From a virus: 39,857 bases of DNA. The stretch is from positions 1 through 39,857 of IMG/VR virus record IMGVR_UViG_3300029918_000010; one strand, given 5' to 3'. Positions within the stretch are counted from its first letter, which is position 1. Every line of letters starts with the position of its first letter. A program made the position numbers and the translations under genes. Positions 8,588 to 14,770 of the stretch are shown piece by piece. The notes under the pieces were generated by a model. That model searched no databases and was not told the DNA's origin. It was given only the letters and a program-made list of their open reading frames with translations.

Positions 8588-9393
8588 TGAGAACGAAGTA
8601 AATGCAGGGCTACAGTTGACTTTAATTCATTATATTTGATTAATTCTAAAGAGTCTAAAGAATCTATATGTTTGATCAATTCATTAACACGATAATGCCA
8701 GGAATTACCTAGTACATCTCTTAAAACCATATTATAGGATTCACTAGTTAATTGCAAGCCTTCAGCAAATGACTTGAGCTTATTACGGTATGCTTTAGTA
8801 TACTTATTTAATATCTGACATTTATCTACTACCGCCATACCCCAACTAAAGAAGAATCTAATGTATTTATCTCTCTTTTCTCTTTTATAAGGAACATTAG
8901 ATACTAAATACCATTTATATGCAGTTAGATTCTTTCTAATAGGGGTTAGGAATATTCGACCTAAACCCAGCTTTTTACCTATACTCATTAGTTTACTATT
9001 AATAACTTGCCAGGTAGTAGGGAGGCTATTTCTATACTTCTTGGTATAATAGTTGTAGAATTTCAAGCTATCCTTATCTTTAAAATGCTTATATAGATTG
9101 TAGTATCTTTCACTCTGTTCAAAAGCTACCCAGTCAAAGTTAGTGACAGGACCAGGCATCTCCACACCTATATGAGCATGTAGTTTACCAGAATCAGACC
9201 TGGTTACGATAGAGACTCCTTTACTAAACAACTTCTTTAAGCAGGCATTCAGCTTATTTAACTTGTTAGGAAATTCACCGTCATACTGATCAGACCTTTT
9301 AGCCGTAACCAGTATATCTCCAACCAAGTTCTGAGCTGATAGTTGGTCAATACTATAGACTAATTTAGAGATGATCTGACTACGTGAATACAT
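8584..9393 (-). CDS. HUH-endonuclease-like (rolling-circle Rep / inovirus Gp2-like) protein
   Basis: Seen: 269 residues. A strand-forming N-terminal motif (GDILVTAKR, about 25-33) is followed by a SGKLHAHIGVEMP block holding a His-x-His pair (H72, H74). A central KKLGLGRIFLTPIRKN motif (about 140-155) precedes Y159, Y162 and RDKYIRFFFSWG. Family knowledge: Rep proteins of inovirus Gp2 type carry a metal-binding HxH, a G-x-G-R-x-x-x-x-P-I block and then a catalytic Tyr in an alpha helix. The order here matches, though overall likeness is loose. Role would be single-strand DNA nicking in replication or transposition. It is the first gene of the minus-strand block, behind a TTGACA-type promoter. 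Confidence 0.48.
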   Translation of the reverse strand: MYSRSQIISKLVYSIDQLSAQNLVGDILVTAKRSDQYDGEFPNKLNKLNACLKKLFSKGVSIVTRSDSGKLHAHIGVEMPGPVTNFDWVAFEQSERYYNLYKHFKDKDSLKFYNYYTKKYRNSLPTTWQVINSKLMSIGKKLGLGRIFLTPIRKNLTAYKWYLVSNVPYKREKRDKYIRFFFSWGMAVVDKCQILNKYTKAYRNKLKSFAEGLQLTSESYNMVLRDVLGNSWHYRVNELIKHIDSLDSLELIKYNELKSTVALHLLRSQ

Positions 9394-9406
9394 TTAGATA
9401 AATAAA

Positions 9407-9435
9407 GAGTTTAGAGGTATACGGATTATTGTCAA
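9407..9435 (-). promoter_or_regulatory. Sigma70-like promoter for the 9393-1870 block
   Basis: On the minus strand a perfect TTGACA (9435-9430) is followed after 16 bases by TAAACT (9413-9408), 14 bases before the ATG at 9393. The -10 matches only 4 of 6. Confidence 0.4.
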
Positions 9436-9447
9436 TTACTATTAGCT

Positions 9448-9477
9448 AAAAAAAGGAAACACATGAGATATTTCCTT
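9448..9477 (-). terminator. Rho-independent terminator of the 11379-9529 block
   Basis: On the minus strand the stem AAGGAAA/TTTCCTT (9477-9471 with 9459-9453) runs into a string of T residues (complement of the A run at 9448-9454). Just upstream (9486-9525) is an imperfect longer hairpin with arms ATGACCT and AGGTCAT. Confidence 0.6.
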
Positions 9478-9528
9478 CTAAAAGAATGACCTAAGAGAGC
9501 CTTATTAGAAGAAATAAGAGGTCATATT

Positions 9529-9924
9529 TTATAGTTCAAGTTCTAGCCTTCTATCATTAATATTCAGTTCTGGTCTAGTATCATTTTGAATTATTTTAGG
9601 TCTGGGCGATGGTTCACAATCTATTAAATTAGTACAATTACTGCAACTACTACACTCACTACAAGTAATACAATTAATACACGCAATACAATCACTACAA
9701 TCATCACAATAACTACAATCAATACAATCTCTACAATCAATACAATTACTACAATTATAACAATCTCTACAACCATTACAACCACTACAACCACTACAAG
9801 CATTACAATCTCTACAATTATAACAATTAGTTAAGGTAGGTGAATATGTAGTAGCTGATTCTTCTGTAGACCAACTATTATCGTTTTCGTCATACCATCT
9901 ATCAGCTCTTTTTGTTAGTTTCAT
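9529..9924 (-). CDS. Cysteine-triplet repeat protein (C-x-x repeated over 20 times)
   Basis: Seen: 131 residues. The N-terminal 30 residues (ADRWYDENDNSWSTEE) are acidic and aromatic. From about residue 34 to 98 a cysteine occupies every third position without break, 22 in register, in units such as YNC, RDC, SGC, IDC, DDC and SNC. One more Cys follows after a short gap. The other two positions are mostly Asp, Asn, Ser, Gly and Ile. The DNA shows a matching 9-base periodicity. The C-terminus is polar. Such spacing could form a narrow beta-helix or a multi-metal cluster; function is unknown. It starts in an ATGA overlap with the small membrane gene at 9921. Confidence 0.65.
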   Translation of the reverse strand: MKLTKRADRWYDENDNSWSTEESATTYSPTLTNCYNCRDCNACSGCSGCNGCRDCYNCSNCIDCRDCIDCSYCDDCSDCIACINCITCSECSSCSNCTNLIDCEPSPRPKIIQNDTRPELNINDRRLELEL

Positions 9925-10058
9925 AAGTCATCAAAGCGTTTATTTTCAATGTCAGAATTAATATCCCTACGTCTTTTACTTTCACTTCTGATATAGGTGG
10001 ACCAGAACCAATAGCTGAGCAGGGAGACTACCAGGATTAAAGGTATGAATAATCTCAT
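9921..10058 (-). CDS. 45-residue single-pass membrane protein
   Basis: Seen: the ATG at 10058 sits in an ATGA overlap with the stop of the upstream gene, and its TGA at 9921 overlaps the ATG of the Cys-triplet gene in the same way. This is strong context for a real translated gene despite its size. The N-terminus is a membrane segment (MRLFIPLILVVSLLSYWFW) followed by a highly charged tail (SESKRRRDINSDIENKR). The shape recalls small i-spanin or membrane-anchor peptides, but nothing is diagnostic. Confidence 0.6.
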   Translation of the reverse strand: MRLFIPLILVVSLLSYWFWSTYIRSESKRRRDINSDIENKRFDDL

Positions 10059-10423
10059 AATTTAGGACAGATAGTATCAACGTAAATACAGTATATGCCA
10101 GGAATTGCAGCCACTACTTGATTATATAAGGATTTCAATTCATTTTCACAGTAAGTTCTATTACAGGTAATTATAGTATCGCCGTAGTGACTAGTATCAA
10201 ATCCTATCCACCACAATGTTGTATCATATATATTATTAGGTAAATACGGGTTGGAATAAGTAAGCCCACCGTGAATGGAAACGTCAAGATTAGTATAATA
10301 CTTACCGAACCAAGGATGTTCAGGAGGCATACCTACATAACCATTAGCATATCCACCACTTAAACTAAGAGGTAGCTCCATAATACTGCGTTCAATCAAT
10401 ACTTTCTTAATCTTATCTTTCAT
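10055..10423 (-). CDS. Conserved phage protein of unknown function (HGGLTYS / WWIGFDTSHYGD)
   Basis: Seen: 122 residues with two motifs that I recall from a widespread phage and bacterial family of unknown function, SIHGGLTYS (about 50-58) and WWIGFDTSHYGD (about 71-82). The conserved His, Asp and Gly positions suggest an active or metal site, but no activity is established to my knowledge. The C-terminus (GIYCIYVDTICPKL) is strand-like. Both ends overlap neighbours by ATGA. Family membership is from memory of the motif and should be checked by profile search. Confidence 0.6.
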   Translation of the reverse strand: MKDKIKKVLIERSIMELPLSLSGGYANGYVGMPPEHPWFGKYYTNLDVSIHGGLTYSNPYLPNNIYDTTLWWIGFDTSHYGDTIITCNRTYCENELKSLYNQVVAAIPGIYCIYVDTICPKL

Positions 10424-10776
10424 AATATCAGTTGTTTAAGTAGTTCGTATTCATGTTCAGTTAGCAGATTAATAACTCTGCTTCCTCGTTGATATGTAAG
10501 CGTCTCGGCCAAGTTCTGACTATTCTTTATATATACTAGTATTCTTACCCACTTAGTTCTTTTACTAGTAGGTAGAGTTCGCCAGTAATCACCTAGATTA
10601 ACAGTATCCCGTTCCAGGTTATTTACTATACTATTAATAACTATAAAAGAATCAATTAATATAGTATGGCTGAAATTACTTATAGCTAGTTTACATAAGG
10701 CTTTAATTAGTAGTAGTTTGGCCTCACTACTTAAATTGAGGATAAATGGTTCATTAAAGATAGGATTGTTATTCAT
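10420..10776 (-). CDS. Tandem paralogue 3 of a small helical protein family
   Basis: Not recognised. Seen: 118 residues with the pattern shared by the two upstream genes. There is a helix after LSSEAKLLLIKALCKLA, a central block with a conserved aromatic at the start of a helix (YWRTLPTSKRTKWVRILVYI), and a C-terminal LTEHEYELLKQLIL matching TETDMQILSNLI and TKKHIKLLKSII in the others. The three arose by tandem duplication and have diverged strongly. ATGA overlaps at both ends place them in one transcript. Confidence 0.6.
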   Translation of the reverse strand: MNNNPIFNEPFILNLSSEAKLLLIKALCKLAISNFSHTILIDSFIVINSIVNNLERDTVNLGDYWRTLPTSKRTKWVRILVYIKNSQNLAETLTYQRGSRVINLLTEHEYELLKQLIL

Positions 10777-11075
10777 ATAATTGATTTCAGTAGTTTTATA
10801 TGTTTCTTAGTAAAATATATATTGATATTAGGATCAGCCTCTAGTTCATCTTCTTTAATGTAAGTTAGGAGCTTTTTATAATATCCTGTTATCGGATACC
10901 AGTCTGAGCTAGGAAAAGATAATGCATGTACTACGGTTAATAGTGATACTTTATCTTTATTACTTCTACCAGTATTAACTAGAATGGTATCAAAGAATAT
11001 ATTAGTTAAACTATAAATAAGGTCTAGTCTATCAGTTTTGGATATTAGCTTGATTTTGTTCGGTAGTAAGGTCAT
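10773..11075 (-). CDS. Tandem paralogue 2 of a small helical protein family
   Basis: Not recognised. Seen: the ATG at 11075 (MTLLPNKIKLISKTDRLDL) is preferred over a TTG at 11084. The gene overlaps the end of paralogue 1 by 44 bases and paralogue 3 by ATGA. The 100-residue protein has the same helix-linker-helix outline: RLDLIYSLTNIFFDTIL, a middle helix YYKKLLTYIKEDE, and a C-terminal TKKHIKLLKSII. The middle contains a Val/Leu segment (LLTVVHAL) comparable to LIVLIHAL in paralogue 1. Confidence 0.6.
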   Translation of the reverse strand: MTLLPNKIKLISKTDRLDLIYSLTNIFFDTILVNTGRSNKDKVSLLTVVHALSFPSSDWYPITGYYKKLLTYIKEDELEADPNINIYFTKKHIKLLKSII

Positions 11076-11379
11076 GGAATTCAATCAGGTTGGAGAGGAT
11101 TTGCATGTCAGTTTCGGTTAAGTATTGGTTAGCATTAATATATACTCTATCTTCAACTTTATTATTCTTAATACATTTAAATAGTTTATAAAAGAATCTA
11201 CCAATCTCATAATAGGTAATATTAGTGGTAGCGCTAGTTAAGGCATGTATAAGAACGATTAAATAATAGTGAGTAGTTGAAGAGAGGGGGTATAGGAGGG
11301 TTAGTTTATTTATCAGGGTTAGTTTGTATTCTGGAGGTAGGGAGTGGTGGTTTATTGTAATTCGAGTTGTATGTTTCAT
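11032..11379 (-). CDS. Tandem paralogue 1 of a small helical protein family
   Basis: Not recognised. Seen: 115 residues. The core LPPEYKLTLINKLTLLYPL, LIVLIHALTSA, FFYKLFKCIKNNK and YLTETDMQILSNLI aligns with the two downstream paralogues. A polar tail follows. It is the first gene of the minus-strand block that ends at the terminator near 9460. Upstream, 11380-11549 is noncoding AT-rich sequence with a pyrimidine-rich stretch on the minus strand and presumably holds the promoter, though I see no clear -35/-10. Confidence 0.6.
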   Translation of the reverse strand: MKHTTRITINHHSLPPEYKLTLINKLTLLYPLSSTTHYYLIVLIHALTSATTNITYYEIGRFFYKLFKCIKNNKVEDRVYINANQYLTETDMQILSNLIEFHDLTTEQNQANIQN

Positions 11380-11549
11380 ATAGATAAAATAATACTACAG
11401 TTTGATATAATGAGTAATGTTTATAGGGTAAAGGTGAGGGTTAGGGGATGCAGAGAGGGGTGGAGGGAGGTGGATAGGAGGGTAAATGTGGTATATAAGG
11501 TAAAACAGTTACTTATAGTTAAAAATAAGTTAAATTATTTATTTTTAAG

Positions 11550-11590
11550 GAATTGGTAGAATAGCCAGAGTTGAACTATTCTACCAATTC
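11550..11590. repeat. Perfect 15-bp inverted repeat
   Basis: Arms GAATTGGTAGAATAG (11550-11564) and its exact complement (11576-11590) flank an 11-base loop. Neither strand has a T run after it, so it is not a textbook terminator. It lies between the paralogue block and the first hexamer array. It also contains the TAG that would end the Gly-Gln frame of that array. Confidence 0.7.
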
Positions 11591-11941
11591 AAATTGCTTA
11601 CTTAATAGCACCTGCCCTTGACCCTGACCATTACGATGACCCTGCCCTTGACCCTGACCCTGACCCTGACCATGACGATGACGATGACCCTGACCCTGAC
11701 CCTGACCATGACCTTGTCCCTGACCATGACCTTGACCCTGACCATGACCTTGACCTTGACCCTGACCTTGACCTTGACACTGACTCTGACCCTGACCTTG
11801 ACCATGACCTTGACCCTGACCCTGACCCTGACCCTGACCCTGACCCTGACCCTAACCTTGACCCTGACCCTGACCCTGACCCTGACCCTGACCCTAACCT
11901 TGACCTTGTCCCTGACCATGACCTTGACCCTGCGTTATCAT
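11576..11941 (-). pseudogene. Degenerate copy of the Gly-Gln repeat gene, or TAG-interrupted version
   Basis: Seen: the leader and first codons (MITQGQGHGQ) are nearly identical to the intact copy at 12773. Here the Gly-Gln frame meets TAG at 11894-11896 and 11852-11854, each where a CAG Gln codon is expected (one C-to-T change), and then TAG at 11576. The frame coding Ser/Arg/Gly (start 11969, MNISLLRAQYDNAG) and a Val/Arg frame are also open, because a hexamer repeat keeps all frames open. Without the TAGs the product would be about 121 residues. Unlike the second copy it has no partner gene downstream. Either a decaying duplicate or a gene read with TAG as Gln. Confidence 0.45.
11618..11938. 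repeat. Hexanucleotide tandem array 1 (CCTGAC and one-base variants)
   Basis: About 50 units of six bases, mainly CCTGAC with CTTGAC, CATGAC and CGATGA-type variants and two CCTAAC units. Purity is highest at 11811-11890. The minus strand reads GGTCAG/GGTCAA, coding Gly-Gln. Confidence 0.9.
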
Positions 11942-12090
11942 ATTGTGCTCGTAGTAAAGAAATGTTCATGTTGTTTGTTATTGTTAGCTGGCAAAAAAAT
12001 TAGATGACAAAATAGTAAGTAAACTGCTTACTAAATATAATTAGGAGAGGCTGAAGACTATTCTTCTCCAACCCCTCCTATTAACTTCAC

Positions 12091-12453
12091 TTACTTGGTC
12101 TGGGTAGGTAACACCGGAATCATTACTGCATCCAAAATCGCAGCCCTACCAATAATCACTTTCTGGCAAGCCGGGTACATCTCAACTTCATTGAAATTAC
12201 CAGAACTGACCGCTGCTGAAAACTTACCATCATCTGCAACCCATGCGGCCTGGGAGAGGACCAACTCATGTTCCGATACCTGCTCTAACTGGCCGGTATA
12301 GTGATGGGTAACGGTCCGTACGAAATATTTATCACCGACTTGGTACGGATGGGAGTTATTTTCAGGAGCAGGTTTGGAACAGAGGTTTAACGACTGAGCA
12401 ATTTTTGCCAGTTCCTTGACTTCCCCAATAGTTAGTTCATTAATGTTAATCAT
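12091..12453 (-). CDS. Conserved protein of unknown function (RTVTHHYTG family), partner of the Gly-Gln repeat gene
   Basis: Seen: 120 residues with VGDKYFVRTVTHHYTGQL (about 42-59), ELVLSQAAWVADDGKFSAAV (about 65-85) and a C-terminal FNEVEMYP. This is a pattern I recall from a family common in environmental phages and bacteria that often follows a gene of Gly-X repeats. Function is not known to me. Its ATG overlaps the stop of the Gly-Gln repeat gene (ATGA), so the two are translated together. Codon use is less AT-rich than in the flanking RNAP and virion genes. The hairpin at 12042-12080 (arms TAGGAG and CTCCTA) follows its stop and probably ends the transcript. Confidence 0.65.
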   Translation of the reverse strand: MININELTIGEVKELAKIAQSLNLCSKPAPENNSHPYQVGDKYFVRTVTHHYTGQLEQVSEHELVLSQAAWVADDGKFSAAVSSGNFNEVEMYPACQKVIIGRAAILDAVMIPVLPTQTK

Positions 12454-12773
12454 ATTTTTGTTGTTGTTTGTTGTTTGTTGTTTGTTGTTTGTTGTTCGTT
12501 GGTAGAGTTGATCAGAACTTTATTATTTTTACCATGTCCCTGACCTTGACCCTGACCTTGACCTTGACCTTGACCCTGACCTTGACCTTGACCTTGACCT
12601 TGACTCTGACCATGACCTTGACCCTGACCTTGACCATGACCTTGACCCTGACCTTGACACTGACCATGACCCTGACCTTGACCCTGACCCTGCCCTTGAC
12701 CTTGACACTGACTCTGACCCTGACCTTGACCCTGACCTTGTCCCTGACCATGACCTTGACCCTGCGTTATCAT
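12450..12773 (-). CDS. Gly-Gln dipeptide repeat protein
   Basis: Seen: 107 residues. After MIT, some 38 Gly-x dipeptides follow, x being Gln, sometimes His or Ser, with Cys in two places (GQSQCQGQ). A polar Asn/Thr/Gln tail (NEQQTTNNKQQTTTKI) follows. All three frames of the array are open, but only this one continues to an ATGA overlap with the downstream gene, which is why it is preferred. A longer Ser/Arg/Gly frame starting at 12801 is the main alternative. Low-complexity Gly-Gln chains are flexible, so a linker, adhesive or phase-separating role is conceivable. No function is shown. Confidence 0.5.
   Translation of the reverse strand: MITQGQGHGQGQGQGQGQGQSQCQGQGQGQGQGQGHGQCQGQGQGHGQGQGQGHGQSQGQGQGQGQGQGQGQGQGQGQGHGKNNKVLINSTNEQQTTNNKQQTTTKI
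12537..12765. repeat. Hexanucleotide tandem array 2 (CCTGAC/CTTGAC variants)
   Basis: About 38 six-base units of the same kind as array 1 but with more CTTGAC and no CCTAAC, so the Gly-Gln frame stays open. The flank 12762-12845 is nearly identical to 11931-12020, showing that array plus leader was duplicated. Confidence 0.9.
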
Positions 12774-12842
12774 ATTGTGCTCGTAGTAAAGAAATGTTCA
12801 TGTTGTTTGTTGTTCGCTAGCAAAAAAAATTAGATGACAAAA

Positions 12843-12886
12843 TAGTAAGTAAACTACCTATGAGTATCTAGGTAGTTTACTTACTA
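12843..12886 (-). terminator. 18-bp inverted repeat, probable terminator of the 13104-12991 gene
   Basis: Perfect arms around AGTAAGTAAACTACCTA (12843-12860 with 12869-12886) and an 8-base loop. On the minus strand it is followed by a T-rich run down to about 12825. A shorter relative (AGTAAG...CTTACT) sits at the same place before array 1. Confidence 0.55.
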
Positions 12887-12907
12887 CTGAATGTAACTGG
12901 AAGGATA

Positions 12908-12936
12908 GGGGCTGAAGACTACTCTTCTCCAGCCCC
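12908..12936. repeat. GC-rich hairpin, duplicated near 12042-12080
   Basis: GGGGCTG pairs with CAGCCCC, continued inward by GAAGA/TCTTC. A related hairpin with shared centre (CTGAAGACTA, TCTTCTCC) lies at 12042-12080. Both sit just upstream, on the minus strand, of the array leaders. Confidence 0.6.
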
Positions 12937-12990
12937 CTCCTACCGCAACCGTTGGCTTACTGCTGGGCGCGCCAGGGTTGAAACTTGTAC

Positions 12991-13104
12991 TTACTTCTGG
13001 GCAGTAGGGGCCGGGGCTCTGCTCCCAGAGGGGGTGGTCTTGACAATGGCCCAGCCCAGTAAAACGACACAGGCCACGGATAAACAGATAACAGTGATCT
13101 TCAT
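12991..13104 (-). CDS. 37-residue membrane or exported peptide
   Basis: Seen: the ATG at 13104 begins MKITVICLSVACVVLLGWA, a basic start plus a hydrophobic core, then a short Pro/Ala-rich tail (TTPSGSRAPAPTAQK) and TAA. It could be a signal-anchored peptide; the Cys-containing core might also be a lipoprotein-type signal, but no clear lipobox is present. A TATAAT on the minus strand at 13182-13177 lies 72 bases upstream. Base composition is GC-richer than most of the window. A 37-residue frame could occur by chance, so confidence is moderate. Confidence 0.45.
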   Translation of the reverse strand: MKITVICLSVACVVLLGWAIVKTTPSGSRAPAPTAQK

Positions 13105-13469
13105 AATGTTTTGTAGTAACGTTTGTTGCGGTTTACTGAGAACATCTCTAAATATTTAAAGACGCTCTATCAGACTATTATACCTTTATTTAGGCAAAAT
13201 AATTAGGAGGGGAGGGGTCGGGTACTATATTACACGATACATATGAATAACGACCCCTCCCCCCACCATCTATATTTACCATAATCAGGTATAATATATT
13301 GAACAGAGTTTGTTAACTTAATGAAAATCAAAATCGCAAAAATTCAATTGCTGGCTTTTGTTCCAGCAATAAAGATAAGGCAGGAGGGGGTTGTTAGAAC
13401 TCCTGTAAAACTCACAATCAATAATAGGGACAAGATAAATTCCTTGTTCCTCCTTCAAACTAAAAACAT
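13105..13469. promoter_or_regulatory. Divergent intergenic region with leader hairpins
   Basis: This 365-base gap separates divergent genes. It has TATAAT on the minus strand (13177-13182), a 12-bp GC-rich inverted repeat (13209-13262), and TATAAT on the plus strand (13290-13295). A transcript from the last would carry a leader of about 165 bases before 13470. The leader holds a hairpin (ATTGCTGG/CCAGCAAT, 13347-13370) and a weaker GGACAAG/CTTGTTCC structure at 13428-13450. A 55-codon open frame from the ATG at 13321 ends in TAG inside the next gene; I do not call it. Confidence 0.45.
13209..13262. repeat. 12-bp perfect GC-rich inverted repeat with 30-base loop
   Basis: GGGGAGGGGTCG at 13209-13220 pairs exactly with CGACCCCTCCCC at 13251-13262. 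Lying between divergent promoters it may be an operator or a transcription block; no T run follows. Confidence 0.6.
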
Positions 13470-14312
13470 ATGCGCGTTCACGAATTAGCTAAGAAGTTGG
13501 GAATCTCTAGTAAGGAGATTCTCAAGTATGTCCCTCGGCTCAACTCAACCTCCTGCTCCTTAACAGAACTTGAGGTTGAGGAAGTTGTTAAACTCACTAA
13601 ACTCACTAATATTCAACCAGAGATGAAGTCGGTCAAGGTCGAACAGGAGGTAATCGATCTGGTTATTGACATTACATTGGCGGGTGGGAAGTATGCCGGA
13701 TTCATGCTCCGGAAACTGCAGGCTGGGAAAATTCAGCTTAATGTGGTAAAGCGTGATCCGGTTAGTGGCGAAACCAACTCCATTGCTACTTTGGTAGTGA
13801 AGGAGATCAAGCCGGAGGCATTCCCACCAATATCAGATGTAGTGAAGCAGCAAATCAAGGCTGCCTATTTAGCTACGATAAGGCAGTTGGGTGGGCCGAG
13901 TGCGAACTTAGCATCTGTAGGGGAGACTTTGAAAAAGCTCAACCCAGAGATAGACTACACTGAGTTCGGAGTTACATCGCTCTCCGAAATCATTGAAATG
14001 TTACCTGAGTTCGAGATGAAAACCGTTTCTTCAGTTGGTGGGCAGATTCGGTACATTGGGTTGAAGGAACTGACCTCATCTAATGAAAGGGTGGAGGGTA
14101 CTGTCATCTCCATCTTCACTAATGGGTATGGATTTATTCTTCCCAATATCCCTGGGGCACAACGGCTATACTGGCACGTCACTAACTGGGAAGATGTAAC
14201 ATTTCCCATCGATAGCGGGAAACTATATGAAGGAGATACCGTCTCTTTCGTATATTCCACTAATAAGAAGGGGCCATGTGCAGATAAGATCAGGTTTGTT
14301 CGGGAAGGGTAA
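13470..14312 (+). CDS. IF2N - LOTUS (OST-HTH) - cold-shock domain chimera, putative RNA-binding regulator
   Basis: Seen: residues 1-45 (MRVHELAKKLGISSKEILKY) match the N-terminal domain of translation initiation factor IF2. Residues about 122-198 (VVKQQIKAAYLATIRQLGG, LASVGETLKKLNPEIDY, FGVTSLSEIIEMLP, IRYIGL) match the OST-HTH/LOTUS winged-helix pattern. Residues about 206-278 (RVEGTVISIFTNGYGFILP, LYWHVTNW, EGDTVSFVYSTNKKGP) match a cold-shock OB fold. Residues 55-118 look like a separate alpha/beta unit. Known: LOTUS and cold-shock domains bind RNA, and IF2N-like modules bind RNA or ribosomes. Inference: the protein acts on mRNA or ribosomes in the infected cell. It heads the accessory block and has a structured leader. 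Confidence 0.7.
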   Translation: MRVHELAKKLGISSKEILKYVPRLNSTSCSLTELEVEEVVKLTKLTNIQPEMKSVKVEQEVIDLVIDITLAGGKYAGFMLRKLQAGKIQLNVVKRDPVSGETNSIATLVVKEIKPEAFPPISDVVKQQIKAAYLATIRQLGGPSANLASVGETLKKLNPEIDYTEFGVTSLSEIIEMLPEFEMKTVSSVGGQIRYIGLKELTSSNERVEGTVISIFTNGYGFILPNIPGAQRLYWHVTNWEDVTFPIDSGKLYEGDTVSFVYSTNKKGPCADKIRFVREG

Positions 14313-14382
14313 AATAATATAGTTGGTTGACTATAATAACACAACCTGGACTAGCTCCCATAAGAAGCTGTAGTTAATCTAA

Positions 14383-14769
14383 ATGAAAACAAAAACTAAC
14401 CGACTAGTAGGAGAGGTTTTAAAAACCCTCTTCACTGAATTGGAAAATATAGGGGTACATGGAGATCATACCCTACTATTACATCATCCTGATTACCAGG
14501 AGTTAATTCAGGAATTCGTTCCGATGTGCTATGCCTTCGGACTTAACCCGTTAGGAGCCTTGAGACTTCGGTTTCCAGGCTTTGTATTCACATATCACCT
14601 GTTCCAGCTAGATGATAGTTTGGAGCAACTACAAGGATTCAATAGACCGGTTGCATTAGTGCAGCACGGTCATGTAGTTAAAATAGAGCTAGTCAAAGCT
14701 CTCAAACTAGACCAACCAACGAAAGCTGGGTACATTCCGTATCTAGTAATAACCAAAAAACAATATTGA
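14383..14769 (+). CDS. Accessory protein of unknown function
   Basis: Not recognised. Seen: 128 residues, soluble alpha/beta look, with a helical start (VGEVLKTLFTELENIGV), His-rich HGDHTLLLHHPDY, and LRFPGFVFTYHLFQLDD in the middle. No signal peptide or membrane segment. Spacing is 1 base to the following gene, so they are probably one transcript, and 70 bases from the IF2N-LOTUS gene. Codon use is intermediate between the GC-richer accessory genes and the AT-rich virion genes. Confidence 0.6.
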   Translation: MKTKTNRLVGEVLKTLFTELENIGVHGDHTLLLHHPDYQELIQEFVPMCYAFGLNPLGALRLRFPGFVFTYHLFQLDDSLEQLQGFNRPVALVQHGHVVKIELVKALKLDQPTKAGYIPYLVITKKQY

Positions 14770-14770
14770 T

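Noticed and set aside
11344-11559. Plus-strand open frame of 71 codons (KVRVRGCREGWREVDRR)
   Set aside because: Overlaps the start of a real minus-strand gene and looks like translated purine-rich noncoding sequence; no supporting context.
11846-11900. Telomere (GGTTAG) repeat
   Set aside because: Only two CCTAAC units occur within CCTGAC units, inside the window and not at an end.
11618-12765. CRISPR array
   Set aside because: The units are contiguous hexamers without spacers.
11618-12833. Plus-strand Leu-Thr repeat frames and minus-strand Val-Arg frames through the arrays
   Set aside because: A six-base repeat keeps every frame open. Only the minus-strand Gly-Gln frame of array 2 has an ATGA link to a conserved gene.
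13321-13488. 55-codon leader open frame
   Set aside because: Ends in TAG inside the next gene, lies over leader hairpins and has no ribosome binding sequence; composition is not protein-like enough.
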